From Aliishimia sp963721175 (GTDB taxonomy: Bacteria; Pseudomonadota; Alphaproteobacteria; Rhodobacterales; Rhodobacteraceae): 64,000 bases of DNA. Shown one piece after another: positions 17,344 to 26,011 of this stretch; the stretch's first letter is position 1, and each line of letters opens with the position of its first letter. The stretch covers positions 310,001 through 374,000 of the forward strand of contig CAVRIG010000007.1 of the NCBI GenBank assembly GCA_963721175.1. The letters are read 5' to 3'. The notes under the pieces were generated by a model that made no database searches, was not told the origin of the DNA, and saw only the letters and a list, made by a program, of their open reading frames with translations. The translations under genes were made by a program, and so were the position numbers.

Positions 17344-18534
17344 ATGACGCAAGGCTTCATCGATCATCTGACCGGCGAACTCGACGGGCTAAAGGAGACC
17401 GGGCTCTACAAGACCGAGCGCGTCATCACCTCCAAGCAGGCGGGGACCGTGGCGTTGGAGAGCGGGCGCGAGGTCATCAACCTCTGCGCCAACAACTATC
17501 TCGGCCTCTCCGACAATCCCGAACTGGTCGCGGCGGGGCAGGAGGCCCTTGCGCGCTACGGCTACGGCATGTCGTCGGTGCGTTTCATCTGCGGCACGCA
17601 GGAGGAGCATACCGAGTTGGAGCGGCGTATTTCCGGATTCCTGGGGATGGAGGACACGATCCTCTATTCCTCCTGTTTCGATGCCAACACGGGGCTGTTC
17701 GAGACGCTGCTGGGCGAGGAGGATGCGATCATCTCCGACGCGCTCAACCATGCATCGATCATCGACGGGGTGCGGCTCTGCAAGGCGAAGCGGTTGCGCT
17801 ATGCCAATTCGGACATGGCCGATCTGGAGGCGCAATTGCAGGCGGCCGAGAGCGCGCGATTCAAGCTGATCGCGACGGACGGCGTGTTCTCCATGGACGG
17901 CTACATCGCGAAGCTGCCGGAGATCTGCGACCTGGCAGAGCGGTACGGCGCGATGGTGATGGTCGATGACAGCCACGCCGTCGGGTTTCTGGGCGCCACG
18001 GGCCGCGGATCGGTGGAGCATTGCGGCGTGCTGGGCCGTGTCGACATCATCACCGGCACGCTGGGAAAGGCGCTGGGCGGGGCGTCGGGCGGTTACACTT
18101 CCGCCAAGCGCGAAGTGGTGGACTGGCTGCGGCAGCGATCTCGGCCCTATCTCTTTTCCAACACTTTGGCGCCGGTGATCGCCGCGACCTCGATCAAGGT
18201 TCTGGACATGCTGGAGGCGTCGACCGAGCGGCGCGACAGGCTGATGGAGAACGCCGCGCATTTCCGGCTGCGGATGGGACAGGCGGGTTTCGACCTGCTG
18301 CCTGGCGAGCACCCGATCATCCCCGTGATGCTGCGCGATCCCAAGAAGGCGCAGGAGATGGCGCGGAGGCTGGACGAGAAGGGTGTTTATGTCGCGCCCT
18401 TCTCCTTCCCTGTCGTGCCGCGGGGTCAGGACCGGATCCGCACGCAGATGAGCGCCGGGCATTCGCGCGCGGAGCTCGACCACGCCATCGACGCCTTCAT
18501 CGAGGTCGGCCGCGCGATGGAGGTGATCGCATGA
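17344..18534 (+). CDS. kbl: 2-amino-3-ketobutyrate CoA ligase (glycine C-acetyltransferase)
   Basis: 396 aa PLP enzyme of the alpha-oxoamine synthase family. Splits 2-amino-3-oxobutyrate with CoA into glycine and acetyl-CoA, the second step of threonine breakdown. Motifs: CANNYLGLSDNP near residue 48, GMSSVRFICGTQ, VDDSHAVGFLG near 207 and the PLP-lysine segment TGTLGKALGGASGGY near 240. GGGAGG ribosome site upstream of ATG 17344. The stop overlaps the tdh start (ATGA). Confidence 0.97.
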   Translation: MTQGFIDHLTGELDGLKETGLYKTERVITSKQAGTVALESGREVINLCANNYLGLSDNPELVAAGQEALARYGYGMSSVRFICGTQEEHTELERRISGFLGMEDTILYSSCFDANTGLFETLLGEEDAIISDALNHASIIDGVRLCKAKRLRYANSDMADLEAQLQAAESARFKLIATDGVFSMDGYIAKLPEICDLAERYGAMVMVDDSHAVGFLGATGRGSVEHCGVLGRVDIITGTLGKALGGASGGYTSAKREVVDWLRQRSRPYLFSNTLAPVIAATSIKVLDMLEASTERRDRLMENAAHFRLRMGQAGFDLLPGEHPIIPVMLRDPKKAQEMARRLDEKGVYVAPFSFPVVPRGQDRIRTQMSAGHSRAELDHAIDAFIEVGRAMEVIA

Positions 18535-19565
18535 CCAATGAAATGAAGGCGCTCGTGAAGGCGCGGCCGGAGCCGGGGCTCTGGATGGAGCATGTGCCGG
18601 TGCCGGAGCCGGGTCCGGACGAGGTGCTGATCAAGGTCAGGAAGTCGGCGATCTGCGGCACCGACGTGCATATCTGGAAATGGGACGAATGGTCGGCGAA
18701 GACGGTGCCGGTGCCGATGGTCGTCGGCCATGAATTCTGCGGCGAGATCGCGGATTGCGGTACCGCGGCGCGCAAATACGCGATCGGGCGGCGCGTCTCG
18801 GGCGAGGGCCACATCGTCTGCGGGAAGTGCCGGAACTGCCGGGCGGGGCGCGGCCATCTTTGCCGCAACACGAAGGGCGTGGGGGTGAACCGGCCGGGTT
18901 CGTTTGCGGAGTATCTCTGCATCCCGGAATCGAACGTGGTGCCGATCCCGGACGACATCCCCGACGAGATCGCGGCGATCTTCGATCCTTTCGGCAACGC
19001 GGTTCATACCGCGCTCAGCTTCGATCTGGTGGGGGAGGACGTGCTGGTGACGGGCGCCGGTCCGATCGGAATCATGGGCGCGCTGGTGGCGCAGAAGGCT
19101 GGCGCGCGCAAGGTCGTCATCACCGACATCTCGCCGTATCGAATCGAGCTGGCGCGGCGGATGGGCGTGCAGACCGTGGTGAACGCGGCCGAGGAGAACC
19201 TGCGCGACGTGATGGCCGACCTCGGCATGACCGAAGGTTTCGACGTGGGGCTCGAGATGTCCGGCGCCGCCCCCGCGATGCGCGACATGATCGACAAGAT
19301 GAACAACGGAGGGAAGATCGCACTGCTGGGCATCGCGCCCACGGAATTCGCCGTCGATTGGAACAAGATCATCTTCAAGATGCTGAACGTCAAGGGAATT
19401 TACGGCCGCGAGATGTACGAGACCTGGTACAAGATGATCGCGCTGGTGCAGTCGGGACTGGACGTGTCCGGGCTGATCACCCACCGGATCGGGATCGACG
19501 ATTTCGAAGATGGTTTCCGCGCCATGATCTCTGGCGAGGCGGGCAAGGTGGTGATGGACTGGTAG
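18531..19565 (+). CDS. tdh: L-threonine 3-dehydrogenase
   Basis: 344 aa zinc-dependent medium-chain dehydrogenase that oxidises threonine to 2-amino-3-oxobutyrate for Kbl. Catalytic zinc site ICGTDVHIWKWD near residue 38 and GHEFCGE near 65; structural-zinc cysteines CGKCRNCRAGRGHLC near 98-112; NAD site VTGAGPIGIMGALVAQ near 170. Starts 4 bases inside kbl, so the pair is translationally coupled. Confidence 0.97.
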   Translation: MTNEMKALVKARPEPGLWMEHVPVPEPGPDEVLIKVRKSAICGTDVHIWKWDEWSAKTVPVPMVVGHEFCGEIADCGTAARKYAIGRRVSGEGHIVCGKCRNCRAGRGHLCRNTKGVGVNRPGSFAEYLCIPESNVVPIPDDIPDEIAAIFDPFGNAVHTALSFDLVGEDVLVTGAGPIGIMGALVAQKAGARKVVITDISPYRIELARRMGVQTVVNAAEENLRDVMADLGMTEGFDVGLEMSGAAPAMRDMIDKMNNGGKIALLGIAPTEFAVDWNKIIFKMLNVKGIYGREMYETWYKMIALVQSGLDVSGLITHRIGIDDFEDGFRAMISGEAGKVVMDW

Positions 19566-20168
19566 CCGGCTTGCGTCCGGGGCGCCCGTCCCTGGACGAT
19601 GGCCAAGGCAATTCGGGGAGCGCGACCCTGATGGCCGATAAAAGCCGACCGTCGTCACAGACCGTTCGCCGGGCTGCATGCGCCGGCTCCCCGTTTCACT
19701 CATTGCAAAGTGCTTTCGGCCACACGCCAGTGGCGGAAAAATTTAGCGCCGGGGAGTCACCACTTAACAGGAACACTTACACGCCAACTCCCCGCCTAGG
19801 TTGAAGTTGCACTACGGCGGAAATCCGCTCAACTCATTAAATTTGTTCCCGAAAGCTTCGCAAATAACCCCAAGATGTATGATCAATCATACATTTACGT
19901 AGGGTAAAGTTGCGCGTCCAGAGCCGCCAAAGGTCGAGCGCTGCGAAGAGGTGGTGCGTCCGACGTTATTGCCCGTTCGGGCGACGGTGCACGCCGCTGT
20001 CCCGACCTGCAGTTTTTCGCTCGTACCGGAAGTGCGGAACAAGTGGAGGGCTGTCAGATGTTTGCTGACCAGCGTCTGAAGCCGCATGACTCTTGGACAA
20101 CCGGAACACGGGGCACCAAACAACTCTATTCCGCATGGGCCGCAGGCATCTCGGCCTGCCTGAAAGTG
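19566..20168. other. 603-base region without a convincing gene
   Basis: More AT-rich than its surroundings around 19730-19910 (many short A/T runs), which suits a promoter or untranslated region. GCCAC (19719-19723) and GTGGC (19730-19734) could pair weakly. No terminator with a T-run follows tdh. An ATG at 20058 has GGAGG 8 bases upstream, but its frame soon runs antisense to the better-supported small gene at 20169-20408. Confidence 0.4.
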
Positions 20169-20408
20169 TCAACTGAAGAACGCGCGCGCCATGCCGCTCC
20201 ACCCCTGGCACTGCTCCGGAGCGGGCACGTCCAGATGCCGATCCAGGGTCCTGAGAACGGCCTGAAGCTCGTTGAGACGTGCGCGGGCGGTCGCGTCGCC
20301 GTTCGCGCGACTTTGGACGCTCAGGATCTTCTCTTGCGTCCGCAGGGCGGCTTCGATCACGCCAAGTTCCTGTTGGGACAAGTCAACGCTCGTCTTCATA
20401 TTCTTCAT
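20169..20408 (-). CDS. 79-aa helical protein, unknown function
   Basis: Start ATG 20408 has AGGA 8 bases upstream. After MKNMKTSVDLSQQELGVIEA the protein is charged and helix-forming (ALRTQEKILSVQSR, ARARLNELQAVLRTLDRHL), which fits a small cytosolic helical-hairpin protein. The tail (PAPEQCQGWSGMARAFFS) is less regular. The composition is protein-like, while the opposite frame is not. I do not recognise a family. Confidence 0.55.
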   Translation of the reverse strand: MKNMKTSVDLSQQELGVIEAALRTQEKILSVQSRANGDATARARLNELQAVLRTLDRHLDVPAPEQCQGWSGMARAFFS

Positions 20409-20471
20409 TGTTCGAATCCTGGGATGAACTGGTACTTGAAGCGATATGGGGTGATGGCACGCCGTCTCCAA

Positions 20472-20494
20472 CACGTCACGTTCAGTTTGACGTG
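20472..20494. promoter_or_regulatory. Inverted repeat CACGTCA-N9-TGACGTG
   Basis: A perfect 7-base inverted repeat with a 9-base spacer in the divergent gap between the 79-aa gene and the LysE-type exporter gene. A second TGACGTGA lies at 20513-20520. Size and position suit an operator for a dimeric regulator; the regulator is unknown. Confidence 0.4.
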
Positions 20495-20616
20495 ATCTGC
20501 CGTGAGATTGGCTGACGTGACTCCCGACGCCCTCCCGGATGCCGCCAATGCATTTGCCTTGACCGCCGGCGCAGTCTAGTCAAACGCGGCTTGTTGAACC
20601 GCGGAGCGTTCACGCC

Positions 20617-21219
20617 ATGATCCTGACCTCGGCTGCGGCCGGTTTTCTCGTCAGCCTGTCGCTCATTCTCGCCATCGGGGCGCAGAACGCGTTCGTCCTG
20701 CGGCAAGGTCTGATGCGGGCGCATATCCTGGAGGTCTGCCTCTTCTGCGGTCTGTCGGACGCGCTCCTGATCACGGCCGGCGTCGCCGGTTTCGGCGCCC
20801 TTGCCGAGGCAATCCCCTGGTTCGAGACGGCTATGCGCTATGGCGGTGCCGCATTCCTGATCTGGTACGGGTTCGTCAATGCGCGCTCCGCCTGGCGCGG
20901 TGGTGCCGCACTCGTGGCGGAGGGCCCTGCGGAGACCAGCCGCGCACAAGTGCTGCTGACGTTGGCCGCGATCACGTGGTTCAATCCGCATGTCTACCTG
21001 GACACGGTGGTTCTGATCGGGTCGATCTCGGCGCAATACGACAACCGCCTCGCCTTCGGCATCGGTGCGGTCACGGCCAGCGTGCTCTTCTTTCTTGCAC
21101 TCGGTTACGGCGCGCGGCTGCTCTCGCCGCTCTTTCGCCGTCCCCGCGCGTGGCAGGTTCTGGACGCGGGCATCGCGCTGGTCATGTGGAGCATCGCCTT
21201 CGGACTCCTGACGACATGA
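20617..21219 (+). CDS. argO: LysE/ArgO-family basic amino acid exporter
   Basis: 200 aa inner-membrane exporter with about six spans. Family motifs: LILAIGAQNAFVLRQGL near residue 17-33 and TWFNPHVYLDTVVLIGS near 120 (conserved NPHVYLDT). Exports lysine/arginine-type amino acids to prevent build-up. No LysG-type regulator lies next to it. No clear ribosome site precedes the ATG, though the length fits the family exactly. Confidence 0.88.
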   Translation: MILTSAAAGFLVSLSLILAIGAQNAFVLRQGLMRAHILEVCLFCGLSDALLITAGVAGFGALAEAIPWFETAMRYGGAAFLIWYGFVNARSAWRGGAALVAEGPAETSRAQVLLTLAAITWFNPHVYLDTVVLIGSISAQYDNRLAFGIGAVTASVLFFLALGYGARLLSPLFRRPRAWQVLDAGIALVMWSIAFGLLTT

Positions 21220-21226
21220 CCCCGCC

Positions 21227-21268
21227 GCCACCTTCGGCAACCCGGTTGCCACCTTCGGCGACCCGGTT
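21227..21268 (+). repeat. Tandem duplication, 21-base unit, two copies
   Basis: Unit GCCACCTTCGGCAACCCGGTT at 21227-21247 is repeated at 21248-21268 with one change (A to G); a third copy begins (GCCA) and then diverges. Lies in the 82-base gap between the exporter and EamA genes, so it does not alter a protein. Confidence 0.85.
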
Positions 21269-21301
21269 GCCATTCCCGTCCGATCCGGCATCTATGGCGC
21301 C

Positions 21302-22204
21302 ATGACCGCTCCCCCCTCCAATCCGATCACGGGCATTCTGTGGATGCTGGTCACCGGCCTCTGCTTCGTCGCCGTGACCGCGATCGTCAAGTATACCGGG
21401 GACCGGATCCCTGCCGCCGAAACCGCCTTTCTGCGCTACTCGATGGGGCTCATCTTCCTGCTGCCGGCGATCCGTCCCCTGGTCCGGACGCGGCTGACGC
21501 GTCGGCAATGGGGGCTCTTCACCTTTCGCGGCGCCTGTCACGCGGGCGGCGTGATCCTGTGGTTCTACGCGATGACCCAGATCCCGATCGCGGAAGTCAC
21601 GGCGATGAATTATCTCGCCCCCGTCTACGTCTCCATCGGCGCGGTCTTCGTGCTGGGTGAACGGCTGGCGGCGCGTCGGATCGGTGCCATTATCGCGGCG
21701 CTGATCGGCACGGCGATCATCCTGCGCCCCGGTGTCCGAGAGATCGAGGATGGCCACCTCGCGATGCTGCTCTGCGCCGTGGTCTTCGCCGGTGGCTATC
21801 TGGTGGCGAAGATCCTCGCCGACGAGGTGCCGGCCGCCGTGGTCGTGTCGATGCTGTCGATCTTTGTGACGCTGTTCCTGGCGCCGGTCGCGTTGGCGGT
21901 CTGGGTCACGCCCACGCTGCCGGAACTCGGCCTGCTCCTGGGCGTCGCGTTCTTCGCCACCGCGGGACATTACACGATGACGCTGGCCTTCGCCGCGGCG
22001 CCGGTGTCGGTGACACAGCCGGTGACGTTCCTGCAACTGGTCTGGGCGACGCTGCTGGGGGTGCTGGTCTTCGCCGAACCGGTCGACATCTGGGTCGTCG
22101 TGGGCGGCACGGTGATCGTGGCGGCGGTGTCCTTCATCACCTGGCGCGAGGCCGTCCTGCGCCGCCGCGCCATCACGCCGCCGAGTGTCGCCACCAAGTT
22201 CTGA
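21302..22204 (+). CDS. EamA/RhaT-family (DMT) transporter
   Basis: 300 aa with ten hydrophobic spans in two EamA halves. Visible: GILWMLVTGLCFVAVTAIVKY at the N-terminus, AMTQIPIAEVTAMNYLAPVYV near residue 100 and the repeat-2 equivalent APVSVTQPVTFLQLVWATLLG near 240. Substrate unknown; relatives export metabolites or amino acids. Same strand as the LysE-type gene, 82 bases downstream. Confidence 0.88.
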   Translation: MTAPPSNPITGILWMLVTGLCFVAVTAIVKYTGDRIPAAETAFLRYSMGLIFLLPAIRPLVRTRLTRRQWGLFTFRGACHAGGVILWFYAMTQIPIAEVTAMNYLAPVYVSIGAVFVLGERLAARRIGAIIAALIGTAIILRPGVREIEDGHLAMLLCAVVFAGGYLVAKILADEVPAAVVVSMLSIFVTLFLAPVALAVWVTPTLPELGLLLGVAFFATAGHYTMTLAFAAAPVSVTQPVTFLQLVWATLLGVLVFAEPVDIWVVVGGTVIVAAVSFITWREAVLRRRAITPPSVATKF

Positions 22205-22212
22205 TTTTCTTT

Positions 22213-22230
22213 ATTGACCCGCCAGTCAAT
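22213..22230. promoter_or_regulatory. Probable BetI operator
   Basis: Perfect palindrome ATTGAC-CCGCCA-GTCAAT, 37 bases before the betI start. BetI of other proteobacteria binds ATTGA/TCAAT-type inverted repeats and is released by choline, so this is a plausible autoregulatory and operon operator (family knowledge plus position). Confidence 0.7.
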
Positions 22231-22266
22231 TTACGAGATTGGTGTGACAATCAGGAGACAGAACCC

Positions 22267-22845
22267 GTGCCGAAACTTGGAATGGAACCGATCCGACGCG
22301 CCGCACTGGTGGAGGCAACGATCGCCGAACTCGGCGCCGTGGGATCGCTCGACATCACGGTCAGCCAGATCGCCCGGCGCGCCGGCATGTCCTCGGCGCT
22401 GGCACATCACTATTTCGGCAGCAAGGAGGATATCTTCGCCGCCGCCATGCGCCGGATCCTCGCCGATCTTCAGGGGCGAGGTGCAGTCGCGGATGGCCGC
22501 TGCGAGTACGCCCGCCGAACGCCTGCGCGGCATCATCGAAGGCAGCTTTTCCGCCGCGTCCTTCGACCCGGTCACGATCAACGCCTGGATGACTCTTCTA
22601 CCTGTTGTCGCGCACCAGCGAGAAGGCGGCACAGCTCCTGCGCATCTACCAGCGGCGGCTGCGCACGAACCTCCGACGCCGCACTCCGGCCCCTGTCGGA
22701 GCAGCCCGAGCAGGACGCGGAAACACTGGCCGCGCTGATCGACGGCCTCTACCTGCGCGCGGCCCTCAGCCGCCGCGGCACGCCGGAAGACGCGACGCGC
22801 CACGCGCTTTCCGTCGCCCACGCAATGATCAAGGCCTCGACATGA
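22267..22845 (+). CDS. betI: TetR-family repressor BetI (three single-base insertions)
   Basis: Choline-sensing repressor of the bet genes. N-terminal helix-turn-helix: DITVSQIARRAGMSSALAHHYFGSKEDIF, residues about 28-57. The middle of the frame is garbled between about 22472 and 22680; deleting one base at each of about 22472, 22597 and 22679 restores RRILADLRGEVQSRM, TINAWMTLYLLSRTSEKAAQ and RTNLRRALRPLSEQ, after which the last 50 residues are in frame. About 191 aa when repaired, normal for BetI. GTG start with AGGAG upstream; the stop overlaps betC (ATGA). Confidence 0.9.
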   Translation: MPKLGMEPIRRAALVEATIAELGAVGSLDITVSQIARRAGMSSALAHHYFGSKEDIFAAAMRRILADLQGRGAVADGRCEYARRTPARHHRRQLFRRVLRPGHDQRLDDSSTCCRAPARRRHSSCASTSGGCARTSDAALRPLSEQPEQDAETLAALIDGLYLRAALSRRGTPEDATRHALSVAHAMIKAST

Positions 22846-24362
22846 CACGTCCCAACATCCTGATCCTCATGGTCGACCAGCTCAACGGGACGCTGTTTCC
22901 CGGACGGCCCGGCCGATTGGCTGCACGCGCCGAACCTGCGCGCGCTGGCCGCGCGCTCGACCCGGTTCGCCAACACCTACACCGCCTCGCCGCTCTGCGC
23001 GCCGGGCCGTGCGGCCTTCATGTCCGGCCAGCTGCCCAGCCGGACACGGCGTCTACGACAACGCGGCCGAATTCGCCGTCCGACATCCCGACCTATGCCC
23101 ATCATCTGCGCCGCGCGGGCTATCAGACCTGCCTGTCGGGCAAGATGCATTTCGTCGGCCCCGACCAGCTGCACGGCTTCGAGGAGCGGCTGACCACCGA
23201 CATCTATCCCGCCGATTTCGGCTGGACGCCGGATTACCGCAAGCCGGGCGAGCGGATCGACTGGTGGTATCACAACATGGGCTCGGTCACCGGCGCGGGC
23301 GTGGCCGAGATCACCAACCAGATGGAATATGACGACGAGGTCGCCTATCACGCGACGCGCAAGGTCTACGATCTCGCGCGCGGCAAGGACGACCGGCCCT
23401 GGTGCCTGACGGTCAGCTTCACCCATCCGCACGACCCCTACGTGGCGCGCAGGAAATACTGGGATCTCTACGAGGATTGCGAGCATCTGCTGCCGGAGGT
23501 GCCGGCGATGGCCTACGAGGAGCACGACCCGCATTCGCAGCGCATCTTCGACGCCAACGACTGGCGCAACTTCGACATCACCGAAGACGACATCCGCCGC
23601 TCGCGCCGCGCCTATTTCGCCAATATCTCCTATCTCGACGACAAGATCGGCGAGATGTCATGGAGGCGCTGGAGGACACGCGGCAGGAGGACCGATCATC
23701 CTCTTCGTCTCCGACCACGGCGACATGCTGGGCGAGCGCGGGCTGTGGTTCAAGATGAGCTTCTACGAGGGCTCCGCGCGCGTGCCGCTGATGATCGCCG
23801 CGCCGCGGCATGGCGCCGGGCCGCGTGACCGACGCCGGTCAGCACCATCGACGTCTGCCCGACGCTCTGCGATCTGGCCGGGGTCGACATGGAGGAGGTC
23901 ATGCCCTGGACCACAGGCCAAGTCCTCGTGCCGCTGGGGCAGGGGCAGGCGACGGAGCGAGCCCGTGGCGATGGAATACGCCGCCGAAGCCTCGCTACGC
24001 GCCGCTGGTCGCGCTGCGCCAGGGCCGGTGGAAATACACCCACTGCGCGCTCGACCCCGAGCAGCTGTTCGACCTGGAGGCCGATCCGCACGAGCTGACC
24101 AACCTCGCCGAGGACCCGGCCCATGCCGAGACGCTGGAGCAGTTTCGCATCATGGCCGCCGCCCGCTGGGATCTCGAAGCGTTCGATGCCGAGGTGCGCG
24201 CGAGCCAGGCCCGCCGCTGGGTGGTCTACGAGGCGCTGCGCAAGGGCGGCTATTACCCCTGGGACTACCAGCCGCTGCAGAAGGCGTCCGAACGCTACAT
24301 GCGCAACCACATGGACCTGAACGTCGTTGAGGAAAACGCAGCGCTTCCCGCGCGGCGAATGA
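22842..24362 (+). CDS. betC: Choline-sulfatase (about ten frameshift sites)
   Basis: Hydrolyses choline-O-sulfate to choline and sulfate. Start MTRPNILILMVDQLNG; the sulfatase motif is read in a shifted frame as SPLCAPGRAAFMSGQ (CxPxR, with the Cys that becomes formylglycine). Further segments: LSGKMHFVGPDQLHGFEERL, WYHNMGSVTGAG, VSDHGDMLGERGLW, MEYAAE, GRWKYTHC and DYQPLQKASERYMRNHMDLN. Frames change at about 22903, 23046, 23077, 23656, 23693, 23806, 23831, 23950, 23995 and 24340; most repairs need removal of one base. The repaired protein is about 505 aa, usual size. Overlaps betI; 43 bases before betB. Confidence 0.88.
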
Positions 24363-24405
24363 TCCCTCCTTCACTTGGCCGGACAAAGTCCCGCCGGAGG
24401 CAGCA

Positions 24406-25875
24406 ATGACCTACGACCACACAACCCGAAGCCAGCCATTTCATCGACGGCGCAATATCGTCGAGGACGCGTCGGGCGACGCCGATCGAGGTGATCTATC
24501 CCGCGACCGGCGAAGTGATCGCGACGCTGCACGCCGCGACCCCGGCTGTGATCGAGGCCGCCATCTCGTCGGCGCAAGCGCGCGCAGACGGCTTGGGCCG
24601 CGCATGACCGGAACCGAACGCGGCCGCATCCTGCGCCGCGCCGCCGACATCATGCGCGAGCGCAACCACGACCTGTCGGTGCTCGAGACGCTAGGACACC
24701 GGCAAACCCTACCAGGAAACCTCCGTGGCCGATGCGACCTCCGGCGCGGATGCGCTGGAGTATTTCGGCGGGCTCGCGGCCAGCCTGACGGGCGAGCACA
24801 TCCAGCTGGGCGAGGACTGGGTCTACACCCGCCGCGAGCCGCTGGGCGTCTGCGTCGGCATCGGCGCGTGGAACTATCCCGACCCAGATCGCCTGCTGGA
24901 AGGGCGCGCCGGCGCTGGCCTGCGGCAACGCGATGATCTTCAAGCCGTCCGAGACGACGCCGCTCTGCGCCCTGAAGGTGGCCGAGATCCTGCTCGAGGC
25001 GGGCCTGCCCGCCGGGTCTTTTCAACGTGGTGCAGGGCATGGGCGCGGTGGGCGCCGCGCTGGTCACCGACCGCCGCGTCGCCAAGGTGTCGCTGACCGG
25101 CTCGGTGCCCACGGGCCGCAAGGTCTATGCCGCCGCGGCCGCAGGGCATGAAGCACGTCACGATGGAACTGGGCGGCAAGTCGCCGCTGGTCGTCTTCGA
25201 CGACGCGGATGTCGAGAACGCCGTGTCGGGCGCGATCCTGGGCAATTTCTATTCCTCCGGGCAGGTCTGTTCGAACGGCACCCGCGTCTTCGTGCAGCGC
25301 GGCATCAAGGATGCGTTCCTCGACCGCCTGACCGAGCGGCTGGACAAGGCGGTGATCGGCGATCCGATGGACCCGGAGACGAGCTTCGGCCCGATGGTCA
25401 GCGAACGGCAGATGGAGATCGTGCTGGGCTACATCGCAGAAGGGCATCGACGAGGGCGCGCGGCTGGTGGCCGGCGGCAAGCGGCTCGATCGCGACGGCT
25501 TCTACCTGGAGCCCACGGTCTTTGCCGACGTCACCGACGACATGACCATCGCGCGCGAGGAGATTTTCGGCCCGGTGATGGCGGTGCTCGATTTCGACGA
25601 CGAGGACGAGGTGATGGCCCGCGCCAACGACACCGAGTTCGGGCTGGCCGCCGGCGTCTTCACCCGCGACCTCGCCCGCGCGCACCGCGTTGCGGCGGGG
25701 TTCGAGGCCGGCACCTGCTACATCAACACCTACAACGACGCGCCGGTGGAGGCGCCGTTCGGCGGCTCGAAGATGTCGGGCGTGGGGCGCGAGAATTCCA
25801 AGGCCGCGATCGAGCACTACTCGCCAGCTGAAGTCGGTCTACGTCCGCATGGGCGACCTCGAGGCGCCTTTCTGA
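24406..25875 (+). CDS. betB: Betaine aldehyde dehydrogenase (multiple frameshift sites)
   Basis: Oxidises betaine aldehyde to glycine betaine with NAD. GGAGG lies just upstream of ATG 24406. ALDH segments appear in alternating frames: EVIYPATGEVIATLHAATPA, MTGTERGRILRRAADIM, SVADATSGADALEYFGGLAA, REPLGVCVGIGAWNYP, MIFKPSETTPLCALKVAEIL, VSLTGSVPTGRKVY, the catalytic-Glu segment MKHVTMELGGKSPLV, the catalytic-Cys segment SSGQVCSNGTRVFV, then AREEIFGPVMAV and APFGGSKMSGVGRENSKAAI. Every break is explained by one extra base. The repaired length of about 487 aa fits BetB. Confidence 0.88.
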
Positions 25876-26011
25876 TGGCGGGCCGTGATCCAGCGGAGCG
25901 CCTGGCGGCGCACGCCATTTCTTGCGCGTCTGGCAGGCTTGCGACCGGACTGCCCGGCATTGCGGCACTTGCGCCATTTCTGCCTGTGCGCAGACGCAAG
26001 GGGGCCGCGTG

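Noticed and set aside
16906..17367. Minus-strand frame upstream of kbl as a possible regulator
   Set aside because: Arg/Pro/Cys-rich translation with no helix-turn-helix and no ribosome site.
20058..20495. Plus-strand frame with a good GGAGG and ATG at 20058
   Set aside because: Most of it is antisense to the helical 79-aa protein; its own translation lacks regular structure. The first 35 residues cannot be fully excluded as a short peptide.
23656..23700. Deletion hot spot in betC
   Set aside because: The two sites need +2 or -1 rather than the usual +1, but two nearby insertions explain each equally well, so no separate mechanism is claimed.
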